From Polyangiaceae bacterium (lineage in GTDB: Bacteria; Myxococcota_A; Polyangia; Polyangiales; Polyangiaceae): a stretch of DNA of 64,000 bases. Shown here in pieces: positions 1 through 8,535 of the stretch. The DNA lies in NCBI GenBank assembly GCA_041389725.1, contig JAWKRG010000007.1:310001-374000 (forward strand), read 5' to 3'. Within the stretch, counting starts at the first letter, position 1. Each line of letters begins with the position of its first letter. Both the position numbers and the translations under genes were made by a program. Below the pieces are notes generated by a model that worked only from the letters and a program-made list of their open reading frames with translations, searched no databases and had not been told where the DNA came from.

Positions 1-790
1 TTTGGCCGCCGCGCTTCATCGCGCGAGCGGGCTGATGGTGCCACGCCACCACCTGGGGAATCGGCTCCGGAATGTTCCACGAATTCAGCACATGGGAGGC
101 GAGCATGCCGTGATCGAAGCCATACTTCTGGCGCTCCAGCTCGTGGACTTCGTTCACGTGCGGGGCGCGTGAGAGCAAGTCGGCGTAGGCTTGACCTTCG
201 GTCTCGAGCAGCATCAGTTTGCCGATGTCGTGTAGGAACCCGCAGGTTGCGAGTTCGTCCCGCGGCAGCCCGAAGTGCACGGCCAGATAGCGGCACAAGG
301 AGCCGACGCTGGCCGCGTGGCGGGTGACGTCCCGCGCGCAGTGCGAGCCGGCCGCAAACATGTCCAGGATGGCAGCAGTGGTGGCGACCTGATGCAGTCG
401 ACTCATGCCCACGAGGGCGGCCGCATGCCGCACGGAGGTGCAGCGAATGCGCAGAGCGTAGCCCGCGGAGTTCACCAGCCGTAGTAGGCGCGCGCTCAAG
501 GCCGCATCGCTCTCGAGCACGCGGACGATCTTGTCGATGGGCGCTTCGATGCGAGTGAGCTGTTCCAGCTGGCGCGCGGTCTCGGGAAAGGGCTTCGCTC
601 CCAGCACGCGCCCGACCATGGCGGCCATGCTCTGCTCCGCCATGCGCTCGCCTTCGCCGCCGTCACCGTCTCCGAACCACGCGTCTTCCACGGAAGCTGG
701 CTTGGCGACGGGTGCGGGGGGCCGCGACAGCAGCGGCGGGATGCTCGACGTGGTGGCTCGGCTCTTGCTCGGGTTCCGACTGTAGCTCAT
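1..790 (-). CDS. HDOD-domain protein, C-terminus cut off by window edge
   Basis: My own translation of the minus strand from the ATG at 790 stays open to base 1, about 263 codons. After a Pro/Ser-rich N-terminus comes an HDOD domain with the typical run of a conserved helix ending LLRLVNSAGY, then VRHAAALVG, GFLHDIGKLML and VVAWHHQP. HDOD proteins are output or scaffold modules in signalling and are usually not active phosphodiesterases, although the HD pair is kept here. No receiver domain is seen in the visible part, unlike the two response regulator-HDOD proteins elsewhere in the window. Its start codon overlaps the ATG of the plus-strand gene at 789, so one of the two starts is probably placed too far upstream; an in-frame Met near residue 50 is an alternative. 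Confidence 0.85.
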   Translation of the reverse strand, partial: MSYSRNPSKSRATTSSIPPLLSRPPAPVAKPASVEDAWFGDGDGGEGERMAEQSMAAMVGRVLGAKPFPETARQLEQLTRIEAPIDKIVRVLESDAALSARLLRLVNSAGYALRIRCTSVRHAAALVGMSRLHQVATTAAILDMFAAGSHCARDVTRHAASVGSLCRYLAVHFGLPRDELATCGFLHDIGKLMLLETEGQAYADLLSRAPHVNEVHELERQKYGFDHGMLASHVLNSWNIPEPIPQVVAWHHQPARAMKRGGQ

Positions 791-1835
791 GGTCTCACCC
801 TTCAAGCAAGAACTGGGCACAGCTGTTCACGTGGTTCGCGCGCTTCGCGATCGTCGACGCGCCAACACCTTGACGCCGCGGCGTGGGGTTCTCGTCGCGC
901 TCGCGTTCTCCGTCCTGGCGGCGACCTCGCGCGTGGAGGCGCAAGCCGGCGCTGCCCGCGTCACCGCGAGTTGGGTGCTGGAGCGGCCGGGCCCCGAAAC
1001 CCAGGTTCAGAAGAGCATCGAGCAGCGCGGCGGCATCAACCCCTGCAAAACTGCCGACCCAGGCTTCGGTGCCTACAAACGCTGGGAGCGCACGCCTTCC
1101 CTGGGCCAGCTGATTCAGCCGCGCAAGGCGCCAAAGAGCGCAGAGTTCGACGTCGTGATCCACTTCCATGGGCACGAAGCGGCGCGCAAGGAATGGGTCC
1201 AGGTGCTGCGCAACCCCGTCTTCGTCGGCATCGACTTGGGACTCGGCTCTGGCCCTTACGAAAAGACCTTCGCCGCTGGCCAGGTGTTCGCAGATCTGCT
1301 CACCAGCATCGAGGCCGCCGTCGCCGAAGCACGCGGGCTGGACCAAGCGCACGCGCGATTCGTCGGGCTCAGCGCCTGGAGCGCGGGCTACGGCGCCCTG
1401 ACCCGCATCTTGGCCCAGCCCTTGGGCCAGCAGCGCGTGGACAGCGTGATCCTGCTGGATGGACTGCACTCGGGCTACGACCGAGCCGGTGGCACCCTCA
1501 ACGCACAGCAACTGGCGCCCTTCGCCAGCTTCGCCAAGCTCTCTGCAGAGCGGCGACGCTTCATGTTCGTCTCGCACTCTTCCATCATTCCTCCAGGCTA
1601 CGCCTCGACGACGGAGACGGCCGCTTACCTCGTGGCGTCCCTCGGCGGCGTGCCTCGCCCGTCGGGCCCCCGCGCCAGCGACCCGATGGGGCTCGACCTG
1701 ATTCGCTGGTACGTCCAGGGCAACTTCCACATGCGCGGCTTCGCCGGCAACGACAAGATGGACCATTGCGCGCATTTCGGCGTGTTTCGTGACGTGCTGC
1801 GCACGCACTTGCGCCGTCGCTGGCGTACGCGCTAG
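789..1835 (+). CDS. secreted alpha/beta-hydrolase-like protein
   Basis: A 348-residue product. An Arg-rich segment (residues 18-33) precedes a hydrophobic stretch ending in VEA-Q, a good Sec signal peptide, so the protein should be exported. The mature part has HFHGHE, which resembles an oxyanion-hole HG segment, and GLSAWSAGYGAL, which resembles a nucleophile elbow (G-x-S-x-x-x-G rather than the strict GxSxG). A late DxxDHCAHF could supply the catalytic His. This suggests a hydrolase-fold protein of unknown substrate. The ATG at 789 overlaps the start of the divergent gene; in-frame GTG 831 or TTG 870 would still give a complete signal peptide and may be the real start. The antisense frame is also open but has composition typical of a shadow ORF. 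Confidence 0.7.
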   Translation: MVSPFKQELGTAVHVVRALRDRRRANTLTPRRGVLVALAFSVLAATSRVEAQAGAARVTASWVLERPGPETQVQKSIEQRGGINPCKTADPGFGAYKRWERTPSLGQLIQPRKAPKSAEFDVVIHFHGHEAARKEWVQVLRNPVFVGIDLGLGSGPYEKTFAAGQVFADLLTSIEAAVAEARGLDQAHARFVGLSAWSAGYGALTRILAQPLGQQRVDSVILLDGLHSGYDRAGGTLNAQQLAPFASFAKLSAERRRFMFVSHSSIIPPGYASTTETAAYLVASLGGVPRPSGPRASDPMGLDLIRWYVQGNFHMRGFAGNDKMDHCAHFGVFRDVLRTHLRRRWRTR

Positions 1836-1873
1836 CGCGGACTCACGCCGAGTCCCCCTCCCCCGCCGTCGAC

Positions 1874-2125
1874 TCAACGCTTCAGCTCCACCACTTCGCG
1901 CGCCATGTCGTCGGCGGTTTGGAGCACCTTCAGATTGGCCACGAAAGCGTACTTGGCGACGCGCATGTCCACCATGGCCTGGGGAATGTCGCGGCTCTGA
2001 CCCGTGAGCGTCACGGAGTCGACGATGAACTGGCGCGGGAGCTCCGTGGCAACCTTCTCGAAGTCGTCGCGAGCGCGCTGAACGCCAGCGAGGGCCACCT
2101 GAGGCAGTGCGCCCACGGGCTTCAC
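1874..2125 (-). CDS. mini flagellar rod/hook-type protein (C-terminal domain only)
   Basis: An 83-residue protein starting at GTG 2125. That start is chosen because GGAGG lies 6 nt upstream and because the frame further upstream reads as non-coding. The C-terminus, from IPQAMVDMRVAKYAFVANLK to the end, matches the Flg_bbr_C helix of FlgB/C/E/F/G proteins, the part that packs into the axial rod. The usual N-terminal SNNIANxxT motif is absent. Short proteins of this kind occur near flagellar genes in several deltaproteobacteria-like genomes, with no clear role assigned. It lies about 830 nt downstream of fliW, same strand, and is probably transcribed alone or by read-through. Confidence 0.75.
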   Translation of the reverse strand: MKPVGALPQVALAGVQRARDDFEKVATELPRQFIVDSVTLTGQSRDIPQAMVDMRVAKYAFVANLKVLQTADDMAREVVELKR

Positions 2126-2297
2126 GAAGCGCCTCCGACTCGACGAGCGTTCATACCCGAGCAGAACGACGCACTGCCAGAAAGCTTTAGGCCCCACGAT
2201 TTCGCGGTGCTTTCGCGGTGCCGCGTGCGTCGCTTTGGAACGAAGCCTGCATCTCCCCTGGCTCAAGGAACCAGGGAACGTGCCGTCAGCAAGAGGT

Positions 2298-2738
2298 ATG
2301 CGAGATTGCCGACACAGCGGCGTTTTTCGGCGAGTCACCCCGGACCTACGCGAGCTGGCACGACTGCACGTTGAGCGCTTGACCACTTGCCCTTGCACCA
2401 TCGTGACGTTGACTGGCGAGGGCCCGATGATACGAGGTCCCAAGGCCGCGCGCCCCGCTTGGCATTTGGGCAGGACCCTCGACGTGCTCTCCCACGTTCA
2501 CCAGACACAGCTGCTTCGAGGCTTCGCCGCCCGCTTCTTCGGCAGGGAATGGGTCTGGGTCCTACCCGTCCGCTCTCCTGCCCGCGACTGCGGTTTCTTG
2601 ATCATCCACGGTGAAGTCGAGACGACTCACTTGGCCGGCCTGGAATCCATCGCCGCGTCCCTGGCCCTCGAGCTGGAGTCCGAGGAGCGCAGCACGCCCG
2701 TCGATGTCCCCGCCCTACCGACTCGCCACGTCGCCTGA
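2298..2738 (+). CDS. hypothetical protein, possibly GAF-like
   Basis: An open frame of about 146 codons from ATG 2298 (in-frame TTG 2235 is further upstream). I do not recognise it with certainty. The C-terminal half alternates hydrophobic strands, WVWVLPVRSP and GFLIIHGEV, with a final helix LESIAASLALELESEE, a layout like the end of a GAF sensor domain. AGAGGT sits directly against the ATG, which is poor spacing for a ribosome binding site. It lies alone between two minus-strand genes. It may be a real small protein or an open shadow frame. Confidence 0.35.
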   Translation: MRDCRHSGVFRRVTPDLRELARLHVERLTTCPCTIVTLTGEGPMIRGPKAARPAWHLGRTLDVLSHVHQTQLLRGFAARFFGREWVWVLPVRSPARDCGFLIIHGEVETTHLAGLESIAASLALELESEERSTPVDVPALPTRHVA

Positions 2739-2951
2739 CGTGGTGCAGCGCCGAGTGCCCGAGCATGCGCGACGCCTGAGTGCGGCGGCGCGCTGGACGC
2801 CCCCGCTCGTCGAAACCGTCGACCGGCTTCACGCCTTCTTGCCTTGCTGTGCCTTCTTCACGCGCCCTCTCAGCGACAGCTGCGCCGAGCACAAAAGCAT
2901 GAAGGCGCTCGAGCACGGCTCGAACGCCTTCATCGTCCCCGCAAGGGGGGT
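2739..2951. other. intergenic region downstream of fliW
   Basis: About 210 nt between the doubtful plus-strand ORF and the end of fliW. Frames that run through here do not look like proteins on either strand, and no clear terminator with a T-run was seen. Confidence 0.4.
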
Positions 2952-3533
2952 CTACTCCGCCGGAGGGATGGCGGGACCCGCGGTCTTGGCATCTTGAGAC
3001 CGTGGGGTAGTGGTGTCTCCGGACGCGCCATGCGACAGCAAAAACAGTTCCCGCGTGGAGAAGCGGGTTCCGTCCAATGCGATCTGAGCACCTTGGCGCG
3101 TGGTCGAATTGACGACGATGGGAGCCATCAGGTTCACGGTGGCCGGCTGACCTCGCGGCGCGCAGAGTACCGCGAGCACTGCCAGCTCGTTGTCGCTTTC
3201 AGCGATGCCCGCTTCACGAGCAGCGTCGGTGATGGGCACGTCCGGGTAGTCCGGCGTCAGTCCGTGCGCCGACACCACGGGTAGTGCCAGGGCCCCGTTG
3301 TCCAATGACTGAAGCCAGCCGATGCACTCCGAGTTCCCATGGCGAATCAGTGCGAAGTTCTTGTCGGTCGGAAACCCGATCACTCCCGCTGGGAAGTTGA
3401 TGACCTCCGACGTTTTCAGCTCGATCGTTCCGAATCTATCCGTGTCTATTCTCATCACTGAGCACCCTTGCTGTGGGGACGAGGAATCGTCATCCGAAGT
3501 GGGTTTTTGCAAACTGGATGCCAGCTCTTTCAT
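2952..3533 (-). CDS. fliW: flagellar assembly factor FliW
   Basis: FliW binds flagellin and the translational repressor CsrA, coupling flagellin synthesis to secretion. The core runs from MRIDTDRFGTIEL through FPAGVIGFPTDKNFALI and a strand-rich middle, as in FliW. Starting at 3533 gives 193 residues and an ATGA overlap with the kinase stop codon, suggesting translational coupling. Starting at the internal ATG 3455 gives 167 residues, closer to the family's roughly 150 and aligned with the usual FliW N-terminus. I cannot decide between them. It is the last gene of the flhA-flhF-fliA-kinase-fliW run. Its partner csrA is in the window at 33577. Confidence 0.92.
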   Translation of the reverse strand: MKELASSLQKPTSDDDSSSPQQGCSVMRIDTDRFGTIELKTSEVINFPAGVIGFPTDKNFALIRHGNSECIGWLQSLDNGALALPVVSAHGLTPDYPDVPITDAAREAGIAESDNELAVLAVLCAPRGQPATVNLMAPIVVNSTTRQGAQIALDGTRFSTRELFLLSHGASGDTTTPRSQDAKTAGPAIPPAE

Positions 3534-4378
3534 CGCTCTACCGCCGGGATTTTCGCAATAAACGTCGCCCCGCCGCTGGGCGACTCGGTGAGTGTCAATT
3601 CTCCGCCATGGGCCTCGACAATGCGGCGACAGAAGGCCAACCCCACACCGAAGCCGTGCTGCGGTTGGGGTGCGGAACCAACGAACAAGTCGAAGATCTC
3701 TTGACGGGCCGGCTCAGGGATCCCCGGGCCCTCGTCGGATACGCTCAGCACCACGCGTTCACCCAGCCGGCCATAGAACACGGTGACTTCGCTGTCCGGA
3801 GGTGCGGCGCGCAAGGCGTTGTCCAGCAGGTTTTCCACCACGCGCGTGTAGAGCACGCGATCGGCGTGAATCACGGCATCATACCCGGCCTCGACGGTCA
3901 CCTTGACGCCTGATAGCGCGGCTCGCGCACGGTAGTGTCGCACCGCTTGTCGCACCAAGTCCGACACCAGCACCGGTTCGCGTTGCAGCGACAAGCTTTG
4001 GCGCCCGGCGCGTGACTCGCTGAGTTCGCGGGAAAGCAACTCCGTCAACTCGGCGCAGGTATTGGCCATGTCCGCGACCACGCCCTGCAATTCCGCACCG
4101 GGCAGCTGCCCTCTCAGCCACTCGATGCTCGCCGCCAGGGCGCACGTCAGGTTCTTGGCGTCATGCACCGCATAGGTGGCCGACTCGGAGGGGCCTTCTC
4201 GACCTTCGGCACGACTGCCCTGGCCTCGCGTTTCCGGGCGTACGGTGAAGATGCCACTGTGGGTGGTGGCGCAGTCTTCGACGCGGCTGAGCTTCGGCAC
4301 CGACTCGTCTCCAACCGCAGAGAGCGACCGATATTGGATCCACTTGAGCGGAATCTCGCGCGAGCGCGCCGCGGACAT
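3530..4378 (-). CDS. soluble sensor histidine kinase
   Basis: 282 residues. An H-box-like HDAKNLTCAL with His72 is followed by the HATPase domain: N-box NLLDNAL at 183-189, G1 box DEGPGI at 215-220, G2 box GFGVGLAFC at 242-250. No transmembrane segment or recognisable sensor domain precedes the H-box; the first 70 residues are polar and of low complexity. It should therefore act in the cytoplasm, possibly sensing flagellar assembly through a partner. It lies directly between fliA and fliW, overlapping fliW by 4 nt. No response regulator is adjacent; candidates in the window are at 8536, 41302 and 55326. Confidence 0.88.
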   Translation of the reverse strand: MSAARSREIPLKWIQYRSLSAVGDESVPKLSRVEDCATTHSGIFTVRPETRGQGSRAEGREGPSESATYAVHDAKNLTCALAASIEWLRGQLPGAELQGVVADMANTCAELTELLSRELSESRAGRQSLSLQREPVLVSDLVRQAVRHYRARAALSGVKVTVEAGYDAVIHADRVLYTRVVENLLDNALRAAPPDSEVTVFYGRLGERVVLSVSDEGPGIPEPARQEIFDLFVGSAPQPQHGFGVGLAFCRRIVEAHGGELTLTESPSGGATFIAKIPAVER

Positions 4379-4381
4379 GGT

Positions 4382-5116
4382 TCAGGGTGTCCCGGGGCGC
4401 TGTAGACGCGCCCGAATCAGGTGAACGGCCTCGGAGTGAAGCTGGCACACGCGCGACTCCGTGACTCCCAGGATTTCGCCGATCTCGCGAAAGCTGCAGT
4501 CCTCCTGATAGTAGAGACCAAGCACCATCTGCAGGCGCTCGGATAGGCTCTGGATGGCAGTCGCCACGGCACCAACCATTTCGCTGCGCGAGGCCATCGC
4601 TTCGGGCGACGGATCATCGGAACGCTCGTCACCCGACAGCTCGAGGCGGGCATATCCGGCCTCGGAGATTTCCGCGAGCAGGGTTTGATACTCGGTGAGC
4701 GGAATGCCCAGGTAACCGGCCACTTCGTCCTCGGTCGGGTTGCGCTCCAGCTCCCGAGATAGCTCCCGCACCGCCTCGGTGATCTTGCGCGACGCGCCGC
4801 GCAGCTTGCGTGACAGGGGGTCCAGTCCGCGCAGGTAATCCAGAATCGCGCCCCGAACGCGGTGGGAAGCGTAGGCCTCGAAATGCTCCTCATCCATGTC
4901 GGGACGGCGCCGAGTCAGCGCCTCGGCCATTCCGACCCAGCCCGCGCTCAGCACGTCGTCGAAGCTCACGCTGGAAGGCAGGGTGCGCGCGGTGCGAATC
5001 GCAATCCGACGCACGAGGGGCATGTAGCGGCTGGCGGTGTCACGATCCGCGAGGGGGTCGCGATTCATGGCGGCGTTGCTCATGTTCTTGCTTCTCACTG
5101 CTTGTAGGGTCGTCAC
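4382..5116 (-). CDS. fliA: RNA polymerase sigma-28 factor FliA
   Basis: 244 residues, the normal size for FliA, which directs late flagellar transcription (flagellin, filament cap). Region 2 is recognisable in LVRRIAIRTARTLPSSVSFDDVLSAGWVGM and in the later FEAYASHRVRGAILDYLRGLD. Region 3 follows in LSRELERNPTEDEVAGYLGI, and region 4 is the helix-turn-helix CSFREIGEILGVTESRVCQL. The start is GTG 5116, overlapping the flhF stop by 4 nt. Its antagonist FlgM is encoded at 30595. Confidence 0.95.
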   Translation of the reverse strand: MTTLQAVRSKNMSNAAMNRDPLADRDTASRYMPLVRRIAIRTARTLPSSVSFDDVLSAGWVGMAEALTRRRPDMDEEHFEAYASHRVRGAILDYLRGLDPLSRKLRGASRKITEAVRELSRELERNPTEDEVAGYLGIPLTEYQTLLAEISEAGYARLELSGDERSDDPSPEAMASRSEMVGAVATAIQSLSERLQMVLGLYYQEDCSFREIGEILGVTESRVCQLHSEAVHLIRARLQRPGTP

Positions 5117-6234
5117 GGCGCGCTTTCGAATAGGGCATCAACGACGGCGTTGACGGTTGCGGGGCGAATGTCTTCGGGCACGCGCGGCCCGTCGCACAGG
5201 TAGTAGAAGGGCAGGTCTTCGGGCATCGCAGCGTGCAGCACGCCTCCCGCCTGCAGCGTCTCGTCCAGCTTCGTCACGCACAGACCGGTGACACCGGCCT
5301 CGGCGTAAGCGCGCACTGCACGTTCAGCGTCGTTCCCGCGCGTCCACGCTGGCATCACCAGGGCCACGTTGCTCTCGCGCCCGCTCGTCGATTGCAGACA
5401 GGCAGGCACAATCCAACGTTGGTCGTCGGCCAGCGTGCTGCGTCCGGCCGTGTCGACCAGCACGATGTCCGTACGACACTCCGCCAGGCAGCGCGCGAAC
5501 TGAACTTCATTTTGCGCCGTGAAGAACGGCAGCCCCATCAGCGTCGCGTAGCGCTGCCACTGCTCCACCGCGCCCACGCGATAGGTGTCCAGGCTGATGA
5601 TCGAGACGGAGCGCCCGTGATCCAACCGCGCTCGAGCTGCTAGCTTGGCCAGGGTCGTGGTCTTGCCGACTCCGGTTTGACCCACGGCCGCAATCAATTG
5701 CGGAGTAGGACGCTGAATGATGTCGTCGTGAACGCGAAGGGATTTCGTCAGCCGCTCTCGGAGCCAACCGCGCAGCGCCTCGTCCCCCCGACGCGCCGCT
5801 CGCGCCGATCCATTCGAGAGTTCGCGCGCCAAGCCTCCCTCCACGCCCAAGGCCGTCAATACGGCGAAGGCGCGCTGGCGAGGGGGGCGACTGGCGTTGA
5901 GATCCTCGAGCATCGAACGCAGCACGGCGAGCTCTCGTTCGATCTCGTGTGAGTCCAAGCCCAGGGTCGGAGTCGTGCGGTTGTCGCGACTTCGAGACAT
6001 GCCTCGCATCGGTTGACGCCGCCCCTCGGCTCGGGCGCGTGCCTCGGCAAAAGGCCACCGCTGAGCTTGGTTGGGCGGAGTGGCGGCGACTTCGATGAAG
6101 GTCGCGCCCAGGGCGCCGCCGCGCCCATTGCTGACTTCGCGTGTGGAGTGAATCACCGCGTCGGGGCCGAAAGCCGCCTTGACGGCTTTCAGGGCTTCGC
6201 GCACGTCGACTCCCCTAAACAACTGGTACTGCAA
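5113..6234 (-). CDS. flhF: flagellar biosynthesis SRP-type GTPase FlhF
   Basis: 373 residues. FlhF is an SRP/FtsY-family GTPase that sets the site of polar flagella. The B domain begins with FRGVDVREALKAVKAAFGPDAVI. The NG domain has the P-loop GQTGVGKTT at about 185-193, DTYRVGAVEQW, DTAGRS and the TKLDE guanine-binding motif. The start is an unusual TTG at 6234 with GGAGG a few bases upstream. Gene order flhA-flhF-fliA is classical, but the usual partner flhG (a MinD-like ATPase limiting flagellar number) is missing between flhF and fliA. Confidence 0.96.
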   Translation of the reverse strand: MQYQLFRGVDVREALKAVKAAFGPDAVIHSTREVSNGRGGALGATFIEVAATPPNQAQRWPFAEARARAEGRRQPMRGMSRSRDNRTTPTLGLDSHEIERELAVLRSMLEDLNASRPPRQRAFAVLTALGVEGGLARELSNGSARAARRGDEALRGWLRERLTKSLRVHDDIIQRPTPQLIAAVGQTGVGKTTTLAKLAARARLDHGRSVSIISLDTYRVGAVEQWQRYATLMGLPFFTAQNEVQFARCLAECRTDIVLVDTAGRSTLADDQRWIVPACLQSTSGRESNVALVMPAWTRGNDAERAVRAYAEAGVTGLCVTKLDETLQAGGVLHAAMPEDLPFYYLCDGPRVPEDIRPATVNAVVDALFESAP

Positions 6235-6254
6235 CGGACACCTCCATCATTGGA

Positions 6255-8339
6255 TCAACCCCGCTCCTCCAGCTGAATCACCTCGAAAGGACGAATCGTC
6301 GCCTCTGGCTCGACCTCACGGAACGAGAGCACCGTGAGCATTGGACAGCGCCGCTCTGCGAAGGCACGCACGTAGCGGCGCACGTCGGGACCGGTCACGA
6401 CCAAGGGCGTGCGCCCAGCGGCCAACATGCGTTGACACGCCGCCTCCAGCGACAACCCAAGTGCACGGGCTTGCTCTGGATCCAGCGCGCCCCCCGTGCC
6501 ACTGGCGATCTCCCGCAGTGAGCGGCGGAAGATCTCCTCGACCTTGGTGTCGAGCACGAGCGTACTGACTACGCCGTCGCTGCCGCTCACCTGATTGGTC
6601 AGCTGTCGCGCCAGGCGCTGCCGCACCATCTCGGTCAGCTGCTCGGGATCCCGCGTGCTCACGGACAGTTCGATCAGGGCCTCGAGCAGGGTGCGCAGAT
6701 CTCGAATCGAGACCCCCTCGCGCAGCAGGTTGCGTACGACCTTGAGCACCTCTCCCAGAGAGAGTTGGTTCGGAATCAGGTCGTCCACCAGCTTCGGGGT
6801 AGAGCGAGAAAACACGTCGAACAGGTGGGAAAGCTCCGCGCGCCCGACGATTTCGTGAGCGTGTCGCCGCACGATCTCTGCCAGATGGGTGGCCACGATG
6901 GTCGTGTGATCCACCACCGTGTAGCCGAGCGCCTCGGCTAGTTCGCGGTCCCGCGACGCTACCCAACGTGCCGGCGTGCCGAAGGCGGGGTCCTTGGTTT
7001 CTTCGCCGTCGATGGGGGCGGCCGAACCCGAAGCATCCATCGCCAGCAGCTTGCCGCCTTGGATCGAACCGCTCGCGATCTCGGTGCCGAGCAGCATGAA
7101 GCGGTACGCTCCCGGGGACAGCGCGAGGTTGTCGCGGATATGCACGGGAGGAATCACGATGCCCAAGTCGAGGGCGATTTGCTTGCGGAGCGCCGCGATG
7201 CGGTCCACCAGGGAGCCACCCATCTTGGGGTCGACGATGTGGATCAGCTCGTATCCGACTTCGAGGGCCATCACGTCCAGGGGCAGGGAAGCCTCGATGT
7301 CTTCCTGAGACGCGGGACGCGGAGCTGCGTCCTCCATCGGCTCGGCGACTTCCTCGGGTTCCACGCTTTCCTGCTGGCTGCGTCGCGCGGAGTAGGCGAG
7401 CGCGCCCGCAATGACCAGAAAGGGCAACGCGGGCATACCCGGCAGGAAGGCGAACACCGCCAGCACTCCCGCCGTAGACGCCACCGCTCGCTGGCTGCCG
7501 AGAAGCTGCGTGCGGAATGCGCGACCGAGTTGCTGCCCAGTGGCGGAACGCGTCACGACGACGCCAGCAGCCGTCGACACGAGCAGAGAGGGCATCTGCG
7601 ATACCAGCGCGTCACCGACGGACAGGATCGAAAACGTCTCTGCAGCCGAGGCGAGGCTCATTCCGCCGCCGACGCCCAGAAGCAAACCGCCAATCAGGTT
7701 GATGGCGGTGATGAGCAGCCCTGCGATGGCATCGCCTTTGACGAACTTGCTGGCGCCGTCCATGGCGCCGTAGAAGTCCGCCTCGCGCTCGATCGAGCGG
7801 CGACGCTCCTTGGCAATGTCGGCGGAGATGATTCCGGCGTTGAGGTCGGCGTCGATGGCCATCTGCTTGCCAGGCATGCCATCCAAGGCAAAGCGCGCGG
7901 CGACTTCGGCTACGCGCCCCGCACCCTTGGTGATGACGACGAAGTTGATCACAACCAGGATCAGAAACACCACCAGGCCGACGACGACGTTGCCGCCCAC
8001 GACGAACTTGCCGAAGGTCTCGACCACCTGACCTGCTGCCGCATGACCTTCCTTGCCATTGAGCAGAATCAGGCGCGTCGTGGCGACGTTCAGGGACAAG
8101 CGCAGCAGCGTGGCCACCAAGATCACCGCTGGAAACGAGCTGAATTGCAGCGGCTGCTCCATGAACAGGCCGATGAGGAAAACGCCGATGGAGATCGCCA
8201 GCGAGAACGCCAGCATGATGTCGATCAGAAAGCTCGGCAGCGGCACCACCATCATCAGCACGATGCCGACGATGGCGAGCGGTACCGTCAATTCCTTGAC
8301 GCTGCTCGTCGTGTCATTCGCTGCAACGGTGGAAGCCAC
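6255..8339 (-). CDS. flhA: flagellar export apparatus protein FlhA
   Basis: 694 residues, full family length. FlhA forms the nonameric export gate of the flagellar type III secretion system. The N-terminal half has several transmembrane helices (MMVVPLPSFLIDIMLAFSLA and others) and a conserved cytoplasmic loop with FALDGMPGKQMAIDADLNAG. The C-terminal half is the cytoplasmic domain that docks chaperone-substrate complexes. A sigma-54-like element sits 13 nt upstream of ATG 8339. An in-frame GTG near codon 14 would also give an intact first membrane helix. It heads the flhA-flhF-fliA-kinase-fliW run. Confidence 0.97.
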   Translation of the reverse strand: MASTVAANDTTSSVKELTVPLAIVGIVLMMVVPLPSFLIDIMLAFSLAISIGVFLIGLFMEQPLQFSSFPAVILVATLLRLSLNVATTRLILLNGKEGHAAAGQVVETFGKFVVGGNVVVGLVVFLILVVINFVVITKGAGRVAEVAARFALDGMPGKQMAIDADLNAGIISADIAKERRRSIEREADFYGAMDGASKFVKGDAIAGLLITAINLIGGLLLGVGGGMSLASAAETFSILSVGDALVSQMPSLLVSTAAGVVVTRSATGQQLGRAFRTQLLGSQRAVASTAGVLAVFAFLPGMPALPFLVIAGALAYSARRSQQESVEPEEVAEPMEDAAPRPASQEDIEASLPLDVMALEVGYELIHIVDPKMGGSLVDRIAALRKQIALDLGIVIPPVHIRDNLALSPGAYRFMLLGTEIASGSIQGGKLLAMDASGSAAPIDGEETKDPAFGTPARWVASRDRELAEALGYTVVDHTTIVATHLAEIVRRHAHEIVGRAELSHLFDVFSRSTPKLVDDLIPNQLSLGEVLKVVRNLLREGVSIRDLRTLLEALIELSVSTRDPEQLTEMVRQRLARQLTNQVSGSDGVVSTLVLDTKVEEIFRRSLREIASGTGGALDPEQARALGLSLEAACQRMLAAGRTPLVVTGPDVRRYVRAFAERRCPMLTVLSFREVEPEATIRPFEVIQLEERG

Positions 8340-8352
8340 GCAAGAGCGAATT

Positions 8353-8367
8353 GCCAGAACCGTGCCA
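8353..8367 (-). promoter_or_regulatory. sigma-54 (-24/-12) promoter for flhA
   Basis: On the minus strand the sequence reads TGGCAC-N5-TGGC, 9 of 10 positions of the consensus TGGCAC-N5-TTGC, with exact GG-N10-GC spacing. The predicted transcription start, 12 nt after the GC, is at about 8341, two bases before ATG 8339. Confidence 0.6.
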
Positions 8368-8535
8368 CGTGTTCAGGCGCTGCGACGCCTCCGTGCCGCA
8401 CAGCGAACCGCCGAAATGACCAGGCCGCGTGGGTTTTCTCGCGAGTGACAGCTCCTCCCGCGCCAGCCTGCTGGCACCCGAGTTCGTCACCACCTCGACG
8501 CAGCACCCGTCCCAACCTTGACGGCCTCCGCGGGG
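8368..8535. other. intergenic region between response regulator-HDOD and flhA
   Basis: With the promoter this gap is about 195 nt. It holds the flhA promoter at its right-hand neighbour, and nothing else was recognised: no coding frame, no T-tailed hairpin. Confidence 0.4.

Noticed and set aside
795..1877. Long antisense ORF of 360 codons opposite the hydrolase-like gene
   Set aside because: Composition is Arg/Ala/Gly/His-rich without domain motifs, as expected of a shadow frame in GC-rich DNA; the plus strand has a signal peptide and hydrolase-like motifs.
2163..2190. Sigma-28-like promoter upstream of the mini rod protein
   Set aside because: The -35 TAAAGCTT is good, but the -10 at the correct distance matches only 4 of 8 positions.
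2611..2997. 128-codon plus-strand ORF overlapping the end of fliW
   Set aside because: No ribosome binding site, no recognisable motif, and it runs into the fliW coding region on the other strand.
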